From assembly GCA_022836615.1 (NCBI GenBank), contig MU405216.1:186001-250000 (forward strand): a DNA stretch of 64,000 nt, written 5' to 3'. The stretch comes from Annulohypoxylon bovei var. microspora (Eukaryota; Ascomycota; Sordariomycetes; Xylariales; Hypoxylaceae). Under the pieces are notes generated by a model, which saw nothing but the letters and a program-made list of their open reading frames with translations, was not told where the DNA came from and made no database searches. This document shows, in pieces, positions 12,603-22,707 of this stretch (positions within the stretch are counted from its first letter, which is position 1; every line of letters starts with the position of its first letter). The position numbers and the translations under genes are program-made.

Positions 12603-14001
12603 ATGGCCCCTCAGAAAGTCATCATCGTAAGTTCGTTATATCCCTGGTCTAATTCTACATCTCTAACAATTCATCTAACGCTAGATCGGCGGCTCCGTTG
12701 CCGGCCTTCTTCAAGGGCTACAGCTCAAGCGCCAAGGAAGTCACGTCATTGTCTTGGAGCAAGACCCGTCCAAGGACCGGGCTAGCCACGAGTCTGGTGT
12801 GTCCATCGGCAAGACTGTCGTTTCTATCCTTGACAAATACGATGCTACCGGGCGTCCCGCGGCAATCCCAGCGGAGTACATGAGCGCCGCGTGGCGTCGA
12901 CGACTCCGGGTAGCTAACACGACCTGGCGCCACAACATGAGCAACTGGGGTACTCTGTATCTGATCCTGCGGGCCAATTTCGACGGGCTCAAGTCCGGAT
13001 GTGTGCCGAACCCGCCGGAGCCGAAGTCTACTGACGGAAAGGTTGAATACCATTCCGGAAAGCAGGTCTACGGCGTGAGCTACAACAAAGCTGAGGGTTC
13101 CGTGACTGTATCGTACGCAGACGTCACTACCGGCGAGAAGGACAGCGTTACCGCTGAGATGGTCATCGCCGCGGATGGAGTCCACTCAACTGTGAGAAAG
13201 TTGATGCAGACGCCGACGAGAAAGGAGTATTCTGGGTACATTGGATGGAGAGGTACTGTGCCTGAACGCTTGTTATCCAAGGAGACAATCGAATATTTCT
13301 CGAATCGGCTGAATTTCTCTCTGCTGGGAGGTCATTATTTCATCAGGTCAGTATTTTGGATCTCTTATCTGTCTTACATATTCTGCGGTGAAGGGAAAAC
13401 ATTTCTAACATGGAACAGTTACTTGATCCCCACCGAAGCCGGTCACGTCGAGCCAGGGAAGCGTCTCATCAACTGGGTCTGGTACTACGTCGTGCCGGAC
13501 GGATCGCCTGAGATGGAAGCCATATTCACCGACGTGGACGGAAAAGTACACCCCAACACCGTTCCCCAGGGGAGCGTCAATCCGGAAGTGTGGAAAGCAC
13601 AGCTCGCGCGCTGGAGCTCTACCATGACCGCCCCTCTCGCCGAGTTGGTATCTAACACCCCTAAGCCGTTCGTGACGAAGGTCATCGAAGCCCAAACTAC
13701 CCAGGCCAGCTTCTACGACGGCCGTCTAGTCCTGGTTGGAGACGCTTTCACTGGTTTCAGATCACACCTGGGATGGGCGTCCGAGCAGGCCGCGCGTCAC
13801 GCCGTCTCATTGGATAGGGTCTGGCGGGGAGAGATCACCATGAAGCAGAGGGATGAGGAAGTGGTCTTGTACGCCCAACGCTTCATCTACCTGAATCGTA
13901 TGATGGGCTTTTCGGGCCTTGGTTGGATGCTGTCTTTCCTCAGAAATGCGCTGGCATATGTTTGGATGATGTTCCGCCACTACATTGGGGTTTTGGTTTG
14001 A
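12603..14001 (+). CDS. FAD-dependent aromatic-type monooxygenase
   Basis: A 422-residue flavoprotein monooxygenase that would hydroxylate or epoxidise a pathway intermediate using NAD(P)H and O2. The exons are 12603-12626, 12685-13346 and 13419-14001. The first exon is only eight codons (MAPQKVII), and joining it to exon 2 creates the Rossmann fingerprint IGGSVAGL. The second intron (13347-13418, 72 nt) is a multiple of three without stops, so a naive frame reads through it; splicing gives GGHYFISYLIP, which fits the family. The DG motif appears as AADGVHSTVR (about 146-155) and the FAD-ribityl motif as LVGDAFTGFR near residue 334. The substrate region with YLIP...INWVWYYVV resembles the DhpH/2,6-dihydroxypyridine 3-monooxygenase type. 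The last 35 residues are hydrophobic and may associate with a membrane. It lies in the PKS locus, so a tailoring role is inferred. Confidence 0.9.
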
Positions 14002-14567
14002 TAAATGCAGGGGGTTTGCATACTTATCTTGGTAGTTGGGACTTCGGCTTAGGTAAGGGTACTGACTTTTAGTTTGAAATAGTGACGCAAATATATATGT
14101 ACAATTATGTATGCCTTACCTCAGAGTCACTTAAGAAACATTTGCGTGCGTGTACCTTGGCACCAGCTAATGCAGGCAGCTAGGTACAGGTATATGTGAA
14201 CGATACAGACAGAAGTGCCTTTGAAATTTAGTAGATCGTCCATCAACATAAAAATAAGAAACAGATCAAACGTTCGTTGACCTCCCTTTAAATTGGATTT
14301 ACCTCGTATTAATAACCTCATGTCCGTCTTCCTATCGCCTGCCTTACCCGGCTTCAAGTTAATAGGTATCTACCTGGGGTAGGCATCTGGGTTAGGGTTA
14401 GGGTTAAGATGAGGGGTAGGGTTATATTCAATGAAGACATCAAACTTGCTGTGGTTTGTTTGAATTGGCTAATAAAATTTTTATAGAAACATGGTAGTTA
14501 TGATCATATTCCCTCTAAATGACTACCTAAGGATTCTACCCAAAACCACCACCTCGCTGTGCCTAAA
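14002..14567. other. Intergenic between convergent monooxygenase and DUF3237 genes
   Basis: A 566-bp 3'-to-3' spacer. It contains a telomere-like tract near 14390-14424 and otherwise no coding signal. Confidence 0.6.
14390..14424 (+). repeat. Second interstitial telomere-like tract
   Basis: Three consecutive TTAGGG-type units (GGGTTAGGGTTAGGGTTA), followed after a few bases by GGGGTAGGGTTA. The tract lies between two convergent genes and is the same motif and strand as the tract in the PKS intron, about 11.6 kb away. Confidence 0.65.
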
Positions 14568-15092
14568 CTATACAATCATGGGAATACTGTAACAATCCAC
14601 CGCCACCGTTGTAGGACCACCCTCATTTTCAATGAACCTCATCTGAGCGATAACATAAGAGGTCTGTAAGTACGAATGCGAACCTCCGACATTGATGATC
14701 AACCTTGTGTTCTGGCTTAAACGGTTCCCAATACCTTCCTCCTGGATGTAGAATGGAAGCCCGTCATCTGTGTACCCATAAACGTATATGAATGGGTACT
14801 GGACTGAACCTCCATCTTCGTTGGTGGTATCCTTTAATACGATAGGAGAGGCGTGGCCTCCTTCGATTGTAGCGTGGAAGTTGGGGCCGTCGATTGTTCC
14901 TCCGGTGAACGGCTCGATTACGCGGATACCACCCCCGACCATGGGAATGGGGCCGTAGCGCTTGCCGAGGGTCACACTAGCTGTGAACACATATGTTGAG
15001 TTCATCGTTGCCGGCGGAGCAGCATCTGAGGTTGGGGGGCTCATGATGGAAATGAATGCTGTGTAGTATGAGACGAGTTTGCTGATGAACAT
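14568..15092 (-). CDS. DUF3237-family protein, possibly secreted
   Basis: A 174-residue intronless protein. After a hydrophobic N-terminus (MFISKLVSYYTAFISIM) and a Pro/Ala-rich stretch, the core matches the DUF3237 (UPF0311) pattern: a beta strand with FTASVTLG, then GGGIRVIEPFTGGTIDGPNF and further strands with Gly-rich turns. The biochemical role of the family is not established. Some members sit in fungal biosynthetic loci, which fits here. The first ATG is at 15092; starting at an internal Met (15044) would remove the hydrophobic segment and give a cytosolic protein. It is divergent from the dienelactone hydrolase gene and shares a promoter with it that contains a 17-bp palindrome. Confidence 0.75.
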   Translation of the reverse strand: MFISKLVSYYTAFISIMSPPTSDAAPPATMNSTYVFTASVTLGKRYGPIPMVGGGIRVIEPFTGGTIDGPNFHATIEGGHASPIVLKDTTNEDGGSVQYPFIYVYGYTDDGLPFYIQEEGIGNRLSQNTRLIINVGGSHSYLQTSYVIAQMRFIENEGGPTTVAVDCYSIPMIV

Positions 15093-15696
15093 GAGACTCG
15101 TAGGATCTTGGGGCAGATGGATGCAGGCTTGTCGCAACTTCTGTACAGTTTGATGTAGTATGTGAAGGGACTGGATAATCTAAGATGAGTCCGCTAAGAG
15201 AAATAATGAAGAGCAGTTAGACCAGTAAATGAAGCTATTTTGAACGCCCAAGTTACTCATGATTCCCTCATTGGGAATGCGCGGCATTCCGATAGGATCA
15301 GAAAACCCCAACTTGAGTCCTTCCGAACCTCTCCGATCAACGCTTTCGAATAATACTACCGCAAGTCCGTCAACCCTAAGCTCTACCGTAATTTTCGTAT
15401 CAGTAGTTGTTCTGTTTTCGGATATCCGACCTGGAAATTTACCGACCCCTTGCAGCTGAAGGATTCAGCTTTGTCCCACTTCCCACGGCCGTATGTGATC
15501 CCAACCAACCACCAGCACAAATGTGGATAACCGGACCATCCGTATTTGTCGAAATTTCGTGTTACGCAAGGACGGAGGCGGAACGGATTGGTTGCCCTAT
15601 AAGGCTTGTGCAGATTTGGAACACACCTCGGTAGAATATGCGTGTAGCATTATTTTATTATCTCAACCCCTTCCTCTCGTCAACCCTGGTTTTGCC
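15093..15696. promoter_or_regulatory. Divergent promoter region, DUF3237 / dienelactone hydrolase
   Basis: About 600 bp separate the two divergent start codons. The region contains the palindrome at 15274-15290 and several TCCG/CGGA elements around 15330-15590. No gene was seen in it. Confidence 0.5.
15274..15290. promoter_or_regulatory. 17-bp perfect palindrome, candidate operator
   Basis: The bases read GGAATGC-GCG-GCATTCC, with seven-base perfectly inverted arms around a 3-bp spacer. It lies 182 bp upstream of the DUF3237 start and about 407 bp upstream of the hydrolase start. The binding protein is unknown. Confidence 0.45.
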
Positions 15697-16904
15697 ATGG
15701 CATCTCAACTTCCCCGTCTTTCAAAACGAACTTCCATCCACTCTACTTCATTAGCAGCTTCTAGACTGCATGCTGCAGCTCTCACTTCAACATCCGACGT
15801 TTACGCAACAAGTATAAGACCATCATCTAGCACTTCCGTCTCTTGTTGTCCTTCGGCAAGGAGCATCGCGCCTCTTAAAAGCAAACCCATTGGACTGCAG
15901 TCAGTTACAGAAATCTCACGAGTATCTACCCTCCAAGCAGCCAGGATGTCTACTATGCCAGCATCCCACGGGCACAATGAGGCTTGCTGTAACATCCCGC
16001 CCGTTGTCTCTGAAGGGTACGTTGCAAAGGGCTTGTATCAAGAGCTTGGAAGTTACAAGACCTGTGAGTGTTTCGATACCTCGAAGTTCATGAAAGGACT
16101 TCCTATAGCTAATCTGATATTGCCATCGTGAAGACGTCACTGGCCCAGCTGATGCTGAAAAGGGTATCATAGTTATCTATGACATCTTCGGTTTCTTTGA
16201 GCAGACGCTCCAAGGCGCCGATATTCTAGCCACGGGAAAGAAGTCACAACAGCACAAGGTCTTCATTCCTGATTGGTTCAAGGGCAAGCCGTGCCCAATT
16301 GAGTGGTATGGACATAGCTGAAGCCTTGCATAGAGAGCCTAATTACTGACGATGCGATGGTAGGTTTCCCCCAGACACCGAGGAGAAACAGAAGAACGTT
16401 GGTGGATTCTTCAGCGACCCCGAGCATGCGCCTCACACAGTTGCCGCCAAGCTGCCAGAATATTTCAAGGCAGTGCAGGCCTCGAACCCCTCAATCAAGT
16501 CCTGGGGTATCTTAGGAGTAAGTTTACGAAAGAGCTCATGATGCCAGTACACTAACATGATTCGTATCTAGTACTGCTGGGGAGGTAAGGTGGCATCGCT
16601 CGTGACATCGGGCGAGTCGAACCTTTTCCAGATCGCAGCCGCCGCCCACCCGGCGATGGTGGACCCCGCAGAGGCCGACGGCATCAAGGTGCCGTTCGTT
16701 CTACTTGCGTCAGGCGAAGAGCCTGCCGATGCCATCAAGGAGTTCGAGAGCAAGCTTAAGGTGCCTAACCACGTGGAGACGTTTGGCGACCAGGTTCACG
16801 GCTTTATGGCGGCGCGTGCTGACCTGTCTGACCCGCGGGTCAAGGCGGAATACACGCGGGGCTACCAAACGATACTTGACTTCTTCGGCAAGAACTGGTC
16901 GTGA
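15697..16904 (+). CDS. Dienelactone hydrolase-family protein
   Basis: A 341-residue alpha/beta hydrolase. The exons are 15697-16063, 16134-16305, 16364-16517 and 16572-16904; the three introns (70, 58 and 54 nt) join YVTGPADAEKG, CPIEWFPPD and GYCWGGK correctly. The catalytic cysteine is in GYCWGGK, and the histidine is in DQVHGFM near the C-terminus. The conserved IYDIFGF stretch lies near the glutamate/oxyanion side of the pocket. Family members hydrolyse dienelactones or related lactone/ester bonds. The N-terminal 83 residues are Ser/Thr/Arg-rich with few acidic residues (begins MASQLPRLSKRT) and look like a mitochondrial presequence. Translation from the Met at 15946 would give a shorter cytosolic form. 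In this locus it could open or close a lactone of the polyketide; that is inference. Confidence 0.88.
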
Positions 16905-17876
16905 CTAGCTGATAGGACTGGATATCTAAGTAAGATTAGGTATCTATTGGGAAAAGCCTTGCTTTGAGTAAATCTAGACTGTATTTGGGAGTCCTGTAAA
17001 CAAGTACCTTACTATTACTATATCGTTGATCGCGAGATGTTGAAATTGTATTTGTGAACAATTAGATTATTAAAAAGGGGGGAGGGCAGGAGGGGTCGTA
17101 AGTGGGGGTACCCTCCTACTATTAGGTTGGAGCTAGCGGGAGCTAATAGACTCCACAGCGCTGGGTCCTCTAAATTCTTAGATCGGGATCACTAAAATTC
17201 TTATGTAAATGTGGTCATCGCAACACATGGATGGCACGATCTTCAATATTTTCCGATATGGATCACACTTATTTCACTTTGAATACATTAAATATTTTAT
17301 TCCATTAATTGATAATAGAAGCATATATAACCCAATTTTGCAGATTAAGCGAGATATTATGAGATGAATATAACTCGGTTCACTTTGTGTTTGTTCTACC
17401 TCCCTCTCTTCAAGTCTCTGCATGCATCCTAAAATTACTAGGTAGGTACATAGGAGATAAATCGTTCAGTTCATCTAACCCTTTCGATGTCACCATTAAT
17501 GATCTTAACAGGAGCTTAGGCACCTAGTCAATAATCTAACCTGATGAAAGGAGAGTTCCAAGTTCTAGGCGCTCCAAGGTCGGAAGTACCTAAGTAAAGA
17601 TGACGGATGGAGCGTCGGAGGGTCCGGTAATGCCCGTCCTATTGGAGAAATTGTGGCTTTAGTGGCTCGTTTCTGCTCTCATCCCCCGTCTTACTGCATC
17701 GCTTCACCCCCCCGCGCTACTGGACAAGAGCCCTATTCTTTCCCTTTCTCAGCTGTCCGATATTGGTTAGTATTCGGCCGCAAATCCGTCATTAGTACCC
17801 CTAGATCGACCCATCACAATTTGTCGATGACAACATCGTTCGATGAGAGGAGTGCCCTAGCATTCCATCATCGGCC
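16905..17876. other. Intergenic, 0.97 kb
   Basis: This is the 3' flank of the hydrolase and the promoter of the second Zn2Cys6 gene. It has a CTAGGTAGGTACA motif at about 17438-17450 and a poly-G/A tract near 17080. Frames continuing upstream of 17877 are not supported as coding. Confidence 0.6.
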
Positions 17877-20357
17877 ATGTCAACGTCTCACCAGACGCCG
17901 CGTCCAGTCTCGACTGAACCCCAGTCGCCCACCCAGCGACGAGAGCAGGGTGAAGCAGCCTCTTCTCGGCCACGCTCTGCAAACCCCAATCGCCGGCGTG
18001 ACAAGCCCCAGCTTTCTTGTAATCTGTGTCGACGGCGCAAGTTGCGATGCGATCGCCAGCAGCCATCATGTTCCAGCTGCCTCTTGCGGGGTCAGGCCTG
18101 CACTTATGCCGAGAACCAGGGGCTTGCGATGCCGGCTGAGAAGACAGCCGTGCCCAGCCTGCACAATCGCATCGTCTACCTCGAGCGTCTAGTAAAATCT
18201 CTAATGCCCGATCCTCAAATGGCTGTCACTCAAAATAGTAGCGTGATCGCGGGTCTGCCTCCGCATCCCGATTCCGGTCGCATTCACGATGCGTCTAACA
18301 CCCCACTCGAGGACACGCTGATGGAAGAGCGATCTGAAGCCGGGAGTATGCGCCTCAGCGCCTCGGAGGTTCGTTACGTCGGCGGTGACCACTGGGCGGC
18401 CATTCTCGACAGCATTGCTGATCTCAAGGACCATTTCGACCAGGAAGAGAATCTGAGATTAGCTAATACTCCGGAACAGGCCCAAGATGATGGTGGCGGC
18501 GACCCTGTGGAAAGGCCTCCATCGCCACACGCCCTGCTTCTCTATGGCTGCAGGCGCGCAAATTCGCGAGCCGAGATTCTCGCTGCGCTCCCTCCCAAGA
18601 GCGCCGTAGATCGCTATATATCGCGTTTCTTTAACCGTCTAGACCTAGTAGCCTCTTGTAGGTGCACTCCATCCAAGCCTACCATGTTGCGCGACACTAT
18701 AACTAACATATACGATGCCAGCGGCTGTCCATGGCCCCACATTCGTCCGCGAGGCAAGTATGATTTCCAGTTTACCATATAATTGATAGTTCGCAACACT
18801 GACAGATATCCATAGTACGAGGCATTCTGGGCCAATCCAGCTGGCGCGTCTAGCATTATTTGGGTTGGTCTTCTCTTCAGTATGATATGTCTCGCTCTGC
18901 TGGCCTCGGACGCAAGCGATTCGTCTCGCGGGGGCGAAGCGGAGCAACTGCAAATTAATCTGTATCGCGAGAAGATCGTACAGTGTCTCATCATGGGAGA
19001 ATACACCAAGTCAGCACCGTACGGCTTGGAGACGCTAATTAACTACGTATATATCGAATTCATGCTGGGCACTGATGCCGGTAAAGACATCTGGTTTTTA
19101 CTCGCCCTAGAGGTCAACCTCGCGATGCGCATGGGCTACCATCGAGACCCCAGTCATTTCGCCGGAATCTCACCCCTCCAGGCCGAGATGCGACGGAGAT
19201 TGTGGGCTACCGTTTTATTAGGCGACACTCTCATATCAAGCCAGATGGGAATGCCATGCATGATCTCGTCTGCTCAGTACGACACGGCCGAGCCACGCAA
19301 CTTAAACGACGACGACCTAGATGAAAATATGATTGAGTTACCCGCACCACGCCCAGAGACCGAGTATACCACAACCCTCGGTATCATAGCAAGAAGAAGA
19401 GTCCTAGTGGCCTTAAACCACGTCTCCGGGGTTGCGGCATCAATCAAGGCCGCTAGCTACGCCGAGGTGATGCAAGTGGACGGCATTCTTCGACAGGCTA
19501 TAGCTAGCATCCCCCCACCACTGAGAATGAAACCAATAGCAGTCAGTGTCACCGACACTCCACATGTCATCATGGCTCGCCTTTTTCTCAGCCATCTCCA
19601 TCTCAAGGGAGAGATCTTGCTCCACCGGCGGTTCCTGTACATGGAATCAACTTCGAACGACGAGGATACCTTCGCGTATTCGCGAAATGCGTGTCTGGAT
19701 GCCTCGCTCCGCTCGCTAGAGATCCAGGATTTACTCGACAGGGAATTATACTCCGGAGGCCTACTACATACGATGCGCTTCCGAGTAGGGTCCCTCATGA
19801 ACCACCACTTCCTGACAGCTACGATGATCCTGTGTTCCTTGCTCTATCGCCGGCAGACGATAGGCCGGCAAGAGGAGATCCTAGCAGCTCTGCGGAATAC
19901 AAGAATGATTTGGATGCGTCGAAGCAGCACGTCTAGAGAGGCGAGGAAGGCTGCAGAAACCATCAGCATCGTGCTAGCGAGGGCTACTGATCTCAGCACA
20001 TACGGTGTCGACTCTAAAGAAGAGGATGTCAGCACTAGTGGTAAAGGCGCGCAAGATATATCGACCGCAGATCCCTCCGCTGCCTTCAACGATGGTGGAA
20101 TGGGGCTTGATAGCCAAGGGATGTTCAGGGATCTGGGACTTTATTCACGTGAGCTCGAGATATATTATAGCTAGTACCTGTTGTCGCGTGCTAACAGTAT
20201 CATAGCTGATGCGTTTATAACGCCAGGCGTACTTGGAACGTTCACCCCGCCAGGCCACCCGAGCCAGTCCTTTGATTTCGACTTCGGCAACACGGGGAAC
20301 GCGGGGATCGACGGCGTAGCGGATAATTGGATGGTGATGTCAGGAACCAATTGGTAG
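17877..20357 (+). CDS. Zn(II)2Cys6 transcription factor with fungal-specific TF domain
   Basis: A 765-residue regulator. The exons are 17877-18657, 18722-18753, 18816-20148 and 20206-20357. The zinc cluster cysteines are 48, 51, 58, 65, 68 and 75 (LSCNLCRRRKLRC ... CSSC ... C), followed by a short coiled-coil start (LHNRIVYLERLVKSL). The fungal-specific domain begins around PKSAVDRYISRFFNRL and continues with MGYHRDPSHF and RRRLWATVLLGD. A 32-nt micro-exon restores the conserved join SSAVHGPTFVREYEAFW; the intron after it (18754-18815) begins GCAAGT, a GC-AG intron. The last exon gives an acidic tail ending NWMVMSGTNW. This is the second regulator in the locus; one may act on the cluster and the other on a broader programme. 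The start ATG at 17877 gives a Ser/Pro/Arg-rich leader typical of the class. Confidence 0.9.
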
Positions 20358-20893
20358 TCATTATTTGCATTGCGGTGTGCTTGGGATGTGCATTGCGACG
20401 GCGTATAGGAGGATAGTATTAATGTAAGAAATGAGGGGAAAATATAGGGGCATGTCTAAGTCCATTATGTGATGCGTTCTGACGATAAGCTAGAAGAGAC
20501 GTTATATGTCCATTATGAATAGACGTGTCGTGCGTAGTAATAGCATAGAATATGAATATCCTTTAAAGTAGCGAAAAAAGACTCAAGGGACACGTTACAG
20601 TGTCCAGCAGGTACCTACAGGTACCTACCTAAATGTACCAGCAAGAGAACCAAAGCAATGATAAAAATGTAGGTAATCGAACTTTCCCATCATCCTTTTA
20701 TTGAAGCGATATATCTAAAGCCTCACATATTTAAGTTATACATTCTACAGTCTTCCCTATTCGACATCATAACCGATGCAATCCAACAGCAACGTCTCGT
20801 TCAACATACAATAACATGTAATCCATCCTCCGCCTTGATCAGCTCCACAATATGTTAAACGAGAACAACGTTCAACGCGTATAAGTCGCTGCT
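20358..20893. other. Intergenic between convergent regulator and propeller genes
   Basis: A 3'-to-3' spacer with no coding signal. Two near-tandem GTACCTAC units lie at about 20611-20632. Confidence 0.6.
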
Positions 20894-22006
20894 TTAAGAC
20901 CTGCCATCTTCAGAGCGCAACTCAAGTTCCGGCTCCGGCTCCTCAGAAAGATATTGCTCGAAGAACGCCGTAGTATCAATAGCGACGATCCTGCCCCCCT
21001 CGAAAGTCGTCCCATTAATCGGATTCAATATCGCTCCGCAGGTGACCACATACACCGTATTAGTATCGCCCCGGACCTTGCCAAACGCCGGCGTCGTGGG
21101 GCCCAGCAAGATCATCTCGTCGGGGGTGCCGGCGACGTAGGTCGGCTCGCCGTGCTTGTCGATGGCGACCAGGCGATTGTCGGCGTTGAGGGCCGCGAAG
21201 ATGGTCGCGTTGTCCCGGGACGCGAAGGCGAAGTTGTCCAGGAAGACGGACCGGATCCACTTGACCTCCTCGGGCTTCGCGCCGGGCAGGGGGAAGCCGT
21301 CGTCCGAGATGGCGATGCGCCAGATCGTCGCGGCGTAGCTGAGCGTCCAGTAGAGGTATCCGTCTTGGATCTTCACGCCGCTGATGCCGAACTCGGTGAT
21401 GAACCACGGGAGCCAGTCCATGTGCTCTTCCCGGGCGGCGAGTTCGTACGTGTGGGCGCGAGTATCCACTCGCCATATCACGCCCTTGTGGGTGTCTGCC
21501 AGCAATAGTATGGAAGGGTCTTTAGGGAGCTGGACGAGGCTTCCGCAAAGACCGGCTTCGGACAGGTGGATGATCTCCTTGATGGTGAAACCTTCGGTGT
21601 AGGACCCGTTGCCCGGACGAAGGTCCAGCTCCCATATGCTCTGGTCGCCGTCGATTCCAACGCCTAGAGAGGTCTGGTTGGCGCCTATGATGGCGAAGAC
21701 ATCTGGCTCCGTCTCGGTTATGGCGGTAGTAGCGTTGACTTGATCAAATTTATAAATAAGGGTGGCTTGTGGAGCATCGGTCAAGACGTCTGTCAAAACC
21801 CACACCGACGCGATTGGCCACACCGTCGTCACCATGATATCGCCGTTATCTCTAACATAGAGACTTTGAATATACCATGGAATAGGCCATTGGTGGATAT
21901 ATCTTATGGGGAGTGGATAATAGGGATAGCTGGCCAGAATTGTAGTTACTAGCGGTGAAATGAAAGCGAGTAGGCTCAAAAGCCTACAAGCATTAAAGAA
22001 TCTCAT
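20894..22006 (-). CDS. Secreted six-bladed beta-propeller, hetero-Diels-Alderase/SMP-30-like
   Basis: A 370-residue intronless protein with a signal peptide (MRFFNACRLLSLLAFISPLVTT). After the signal the sequence follows the pattern of the fungal SMP-30/gluconolactonase-like group that includes the hetero-Diels-Alderases of tropolone meroterpenoid pathways: PLPIRYIHQWP near the start, blade repeats such as YVRDNGDIMVT, GIDGDQSIWELDL, LLLADTHKGVIWRVD, GVKIQDGYLYWT and NTVYVVTCGAI, and a late GGRIVAID. Several N-glycosylation sequons are present. In the known group, members catalyse an inverse-electron-demand cycloaddition, but many homologues have no known function. Location next to a laccase and in a PKS locus favours a biosynthetic role. 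It could instead be a generic secreted lactonase-like propeller. Confidence 0.75.
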   Translation of the reverse strand: MRFFNACRLLSLLAFISPLVTTILASYPYYPLPIRYIHQWPIPWYIQSLYVRDNGDIMVTTVWPIASVWVLTDVLTDAPQATLIYKFDQVNATTAITETEPDVFAIIGANQTSLGVGIDGDQSIWELDLRPGNGSYTEGFTIKEIIHLSEAGLCGSLVQLPKDPSILLLADTHKGVIWRVDTRAHTYELAAREEHMDWLPWFITEFGISGVKIQDGYLYWTLSYAATIWRIAISDDGFPLPGAKPEEVKWIRSVFLDNFAFASRDNATIFAALNADNRLVAIDKHGEPTYVAGTPDEMILLGPTTPAFGKVRGDTNTVYVVTCGAILNPINGTTFEGGRIVAIDTTAFFEQYLSEEPEPELELRSEDGRS

Positions 22007-22707
22007 CTTGTAGAAATATCTGTTTGGGATCGATGCCCAAGAATAAAATGGTGATATAAATGCGTAGCATATAACTATTGCCGTTCTGAATCGTGGCGCC
22101 GCTAAGTGTTCATTGTTGGCAATGACAAGTACAGAGAAATATCAGCCCTCGTCCAAAGAACGAAGTGAAATGGCTTCCTTCGTAGCAATAATATCCTAAG
22201 TCGTCAATTTGAGCTGAGCGGGCTTGCAGGTTTTAGCGCCCTCATAAATATTCGGAGGAGGATGGGACTCTTTTGGCCGCACCCGAATATCCCGCTTTCC
22301 TGATTAGGAAATTAGGACTCCGAACAGGGGCTGCCGGTAGCTGATCGGATCCTCCGTAAGCTCCGAATTTAGGGGATATCCACTATCAGCCGATTGACTG
22401 AAGCGACCATAACATGCATGTTTTCCGCGATAGAACGGCTAGAAAATTGCTCCATCCCGGGTCCCTATTGTGTGGTTATCTGTATCAAACCTTCGGATTT
22501 CCGGTGAATATCTGTGGATGTTCATGCTCTAAAGTTGTCCAAAGGCGTGTTTTCTCAACCTTCAAGTCTTTTTTTTAATGTCATAAAGCTAGATCAGTTA
22601 TTATTGAACATCTTCCTCTCTGTTTCAGGAAATATCATAGCAAGTCTTTAGAGCCTATGTCTGGATTTCTTTAGTAATCCCCAAGGTAGAGATCGGACAT
22701 TCGAGCC
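22007..22707. promoter_or_regulatory. Divergent promoter, propeller / laccase, with CGG-N4-CCG
   Basis: A 701-bp spacer between two divergent start codons, which invites co-regulation. It contains CGGATTTCCG (inverted CGG triplets, 4-bp spacer) at 22494-22503 and several further CGG/CCG triplets at 22250-22400. A poly-T run lies at about 22569-22576 upstream of the laccase start. Confidence 0.5.

Noticed and set aside
13347..13418. Reading the monooxygenase straight through with no intron
   Set aside because: Although open and in frame, this stretch has consensus splice signals, and splicing restores the conserved HYFISYLIP join.
17653..18192. 179-codon frame overlapping the start of the second regulator
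   Set aside because: It is out of frame with the zinc cluster and lacks any domain.
20954..21508. 184-codon plus-strand frame opposite the propeller gene
   Set aside because: It is low-complexity, Arg/Gly/Val-rich and antisense to a well-supported gene.
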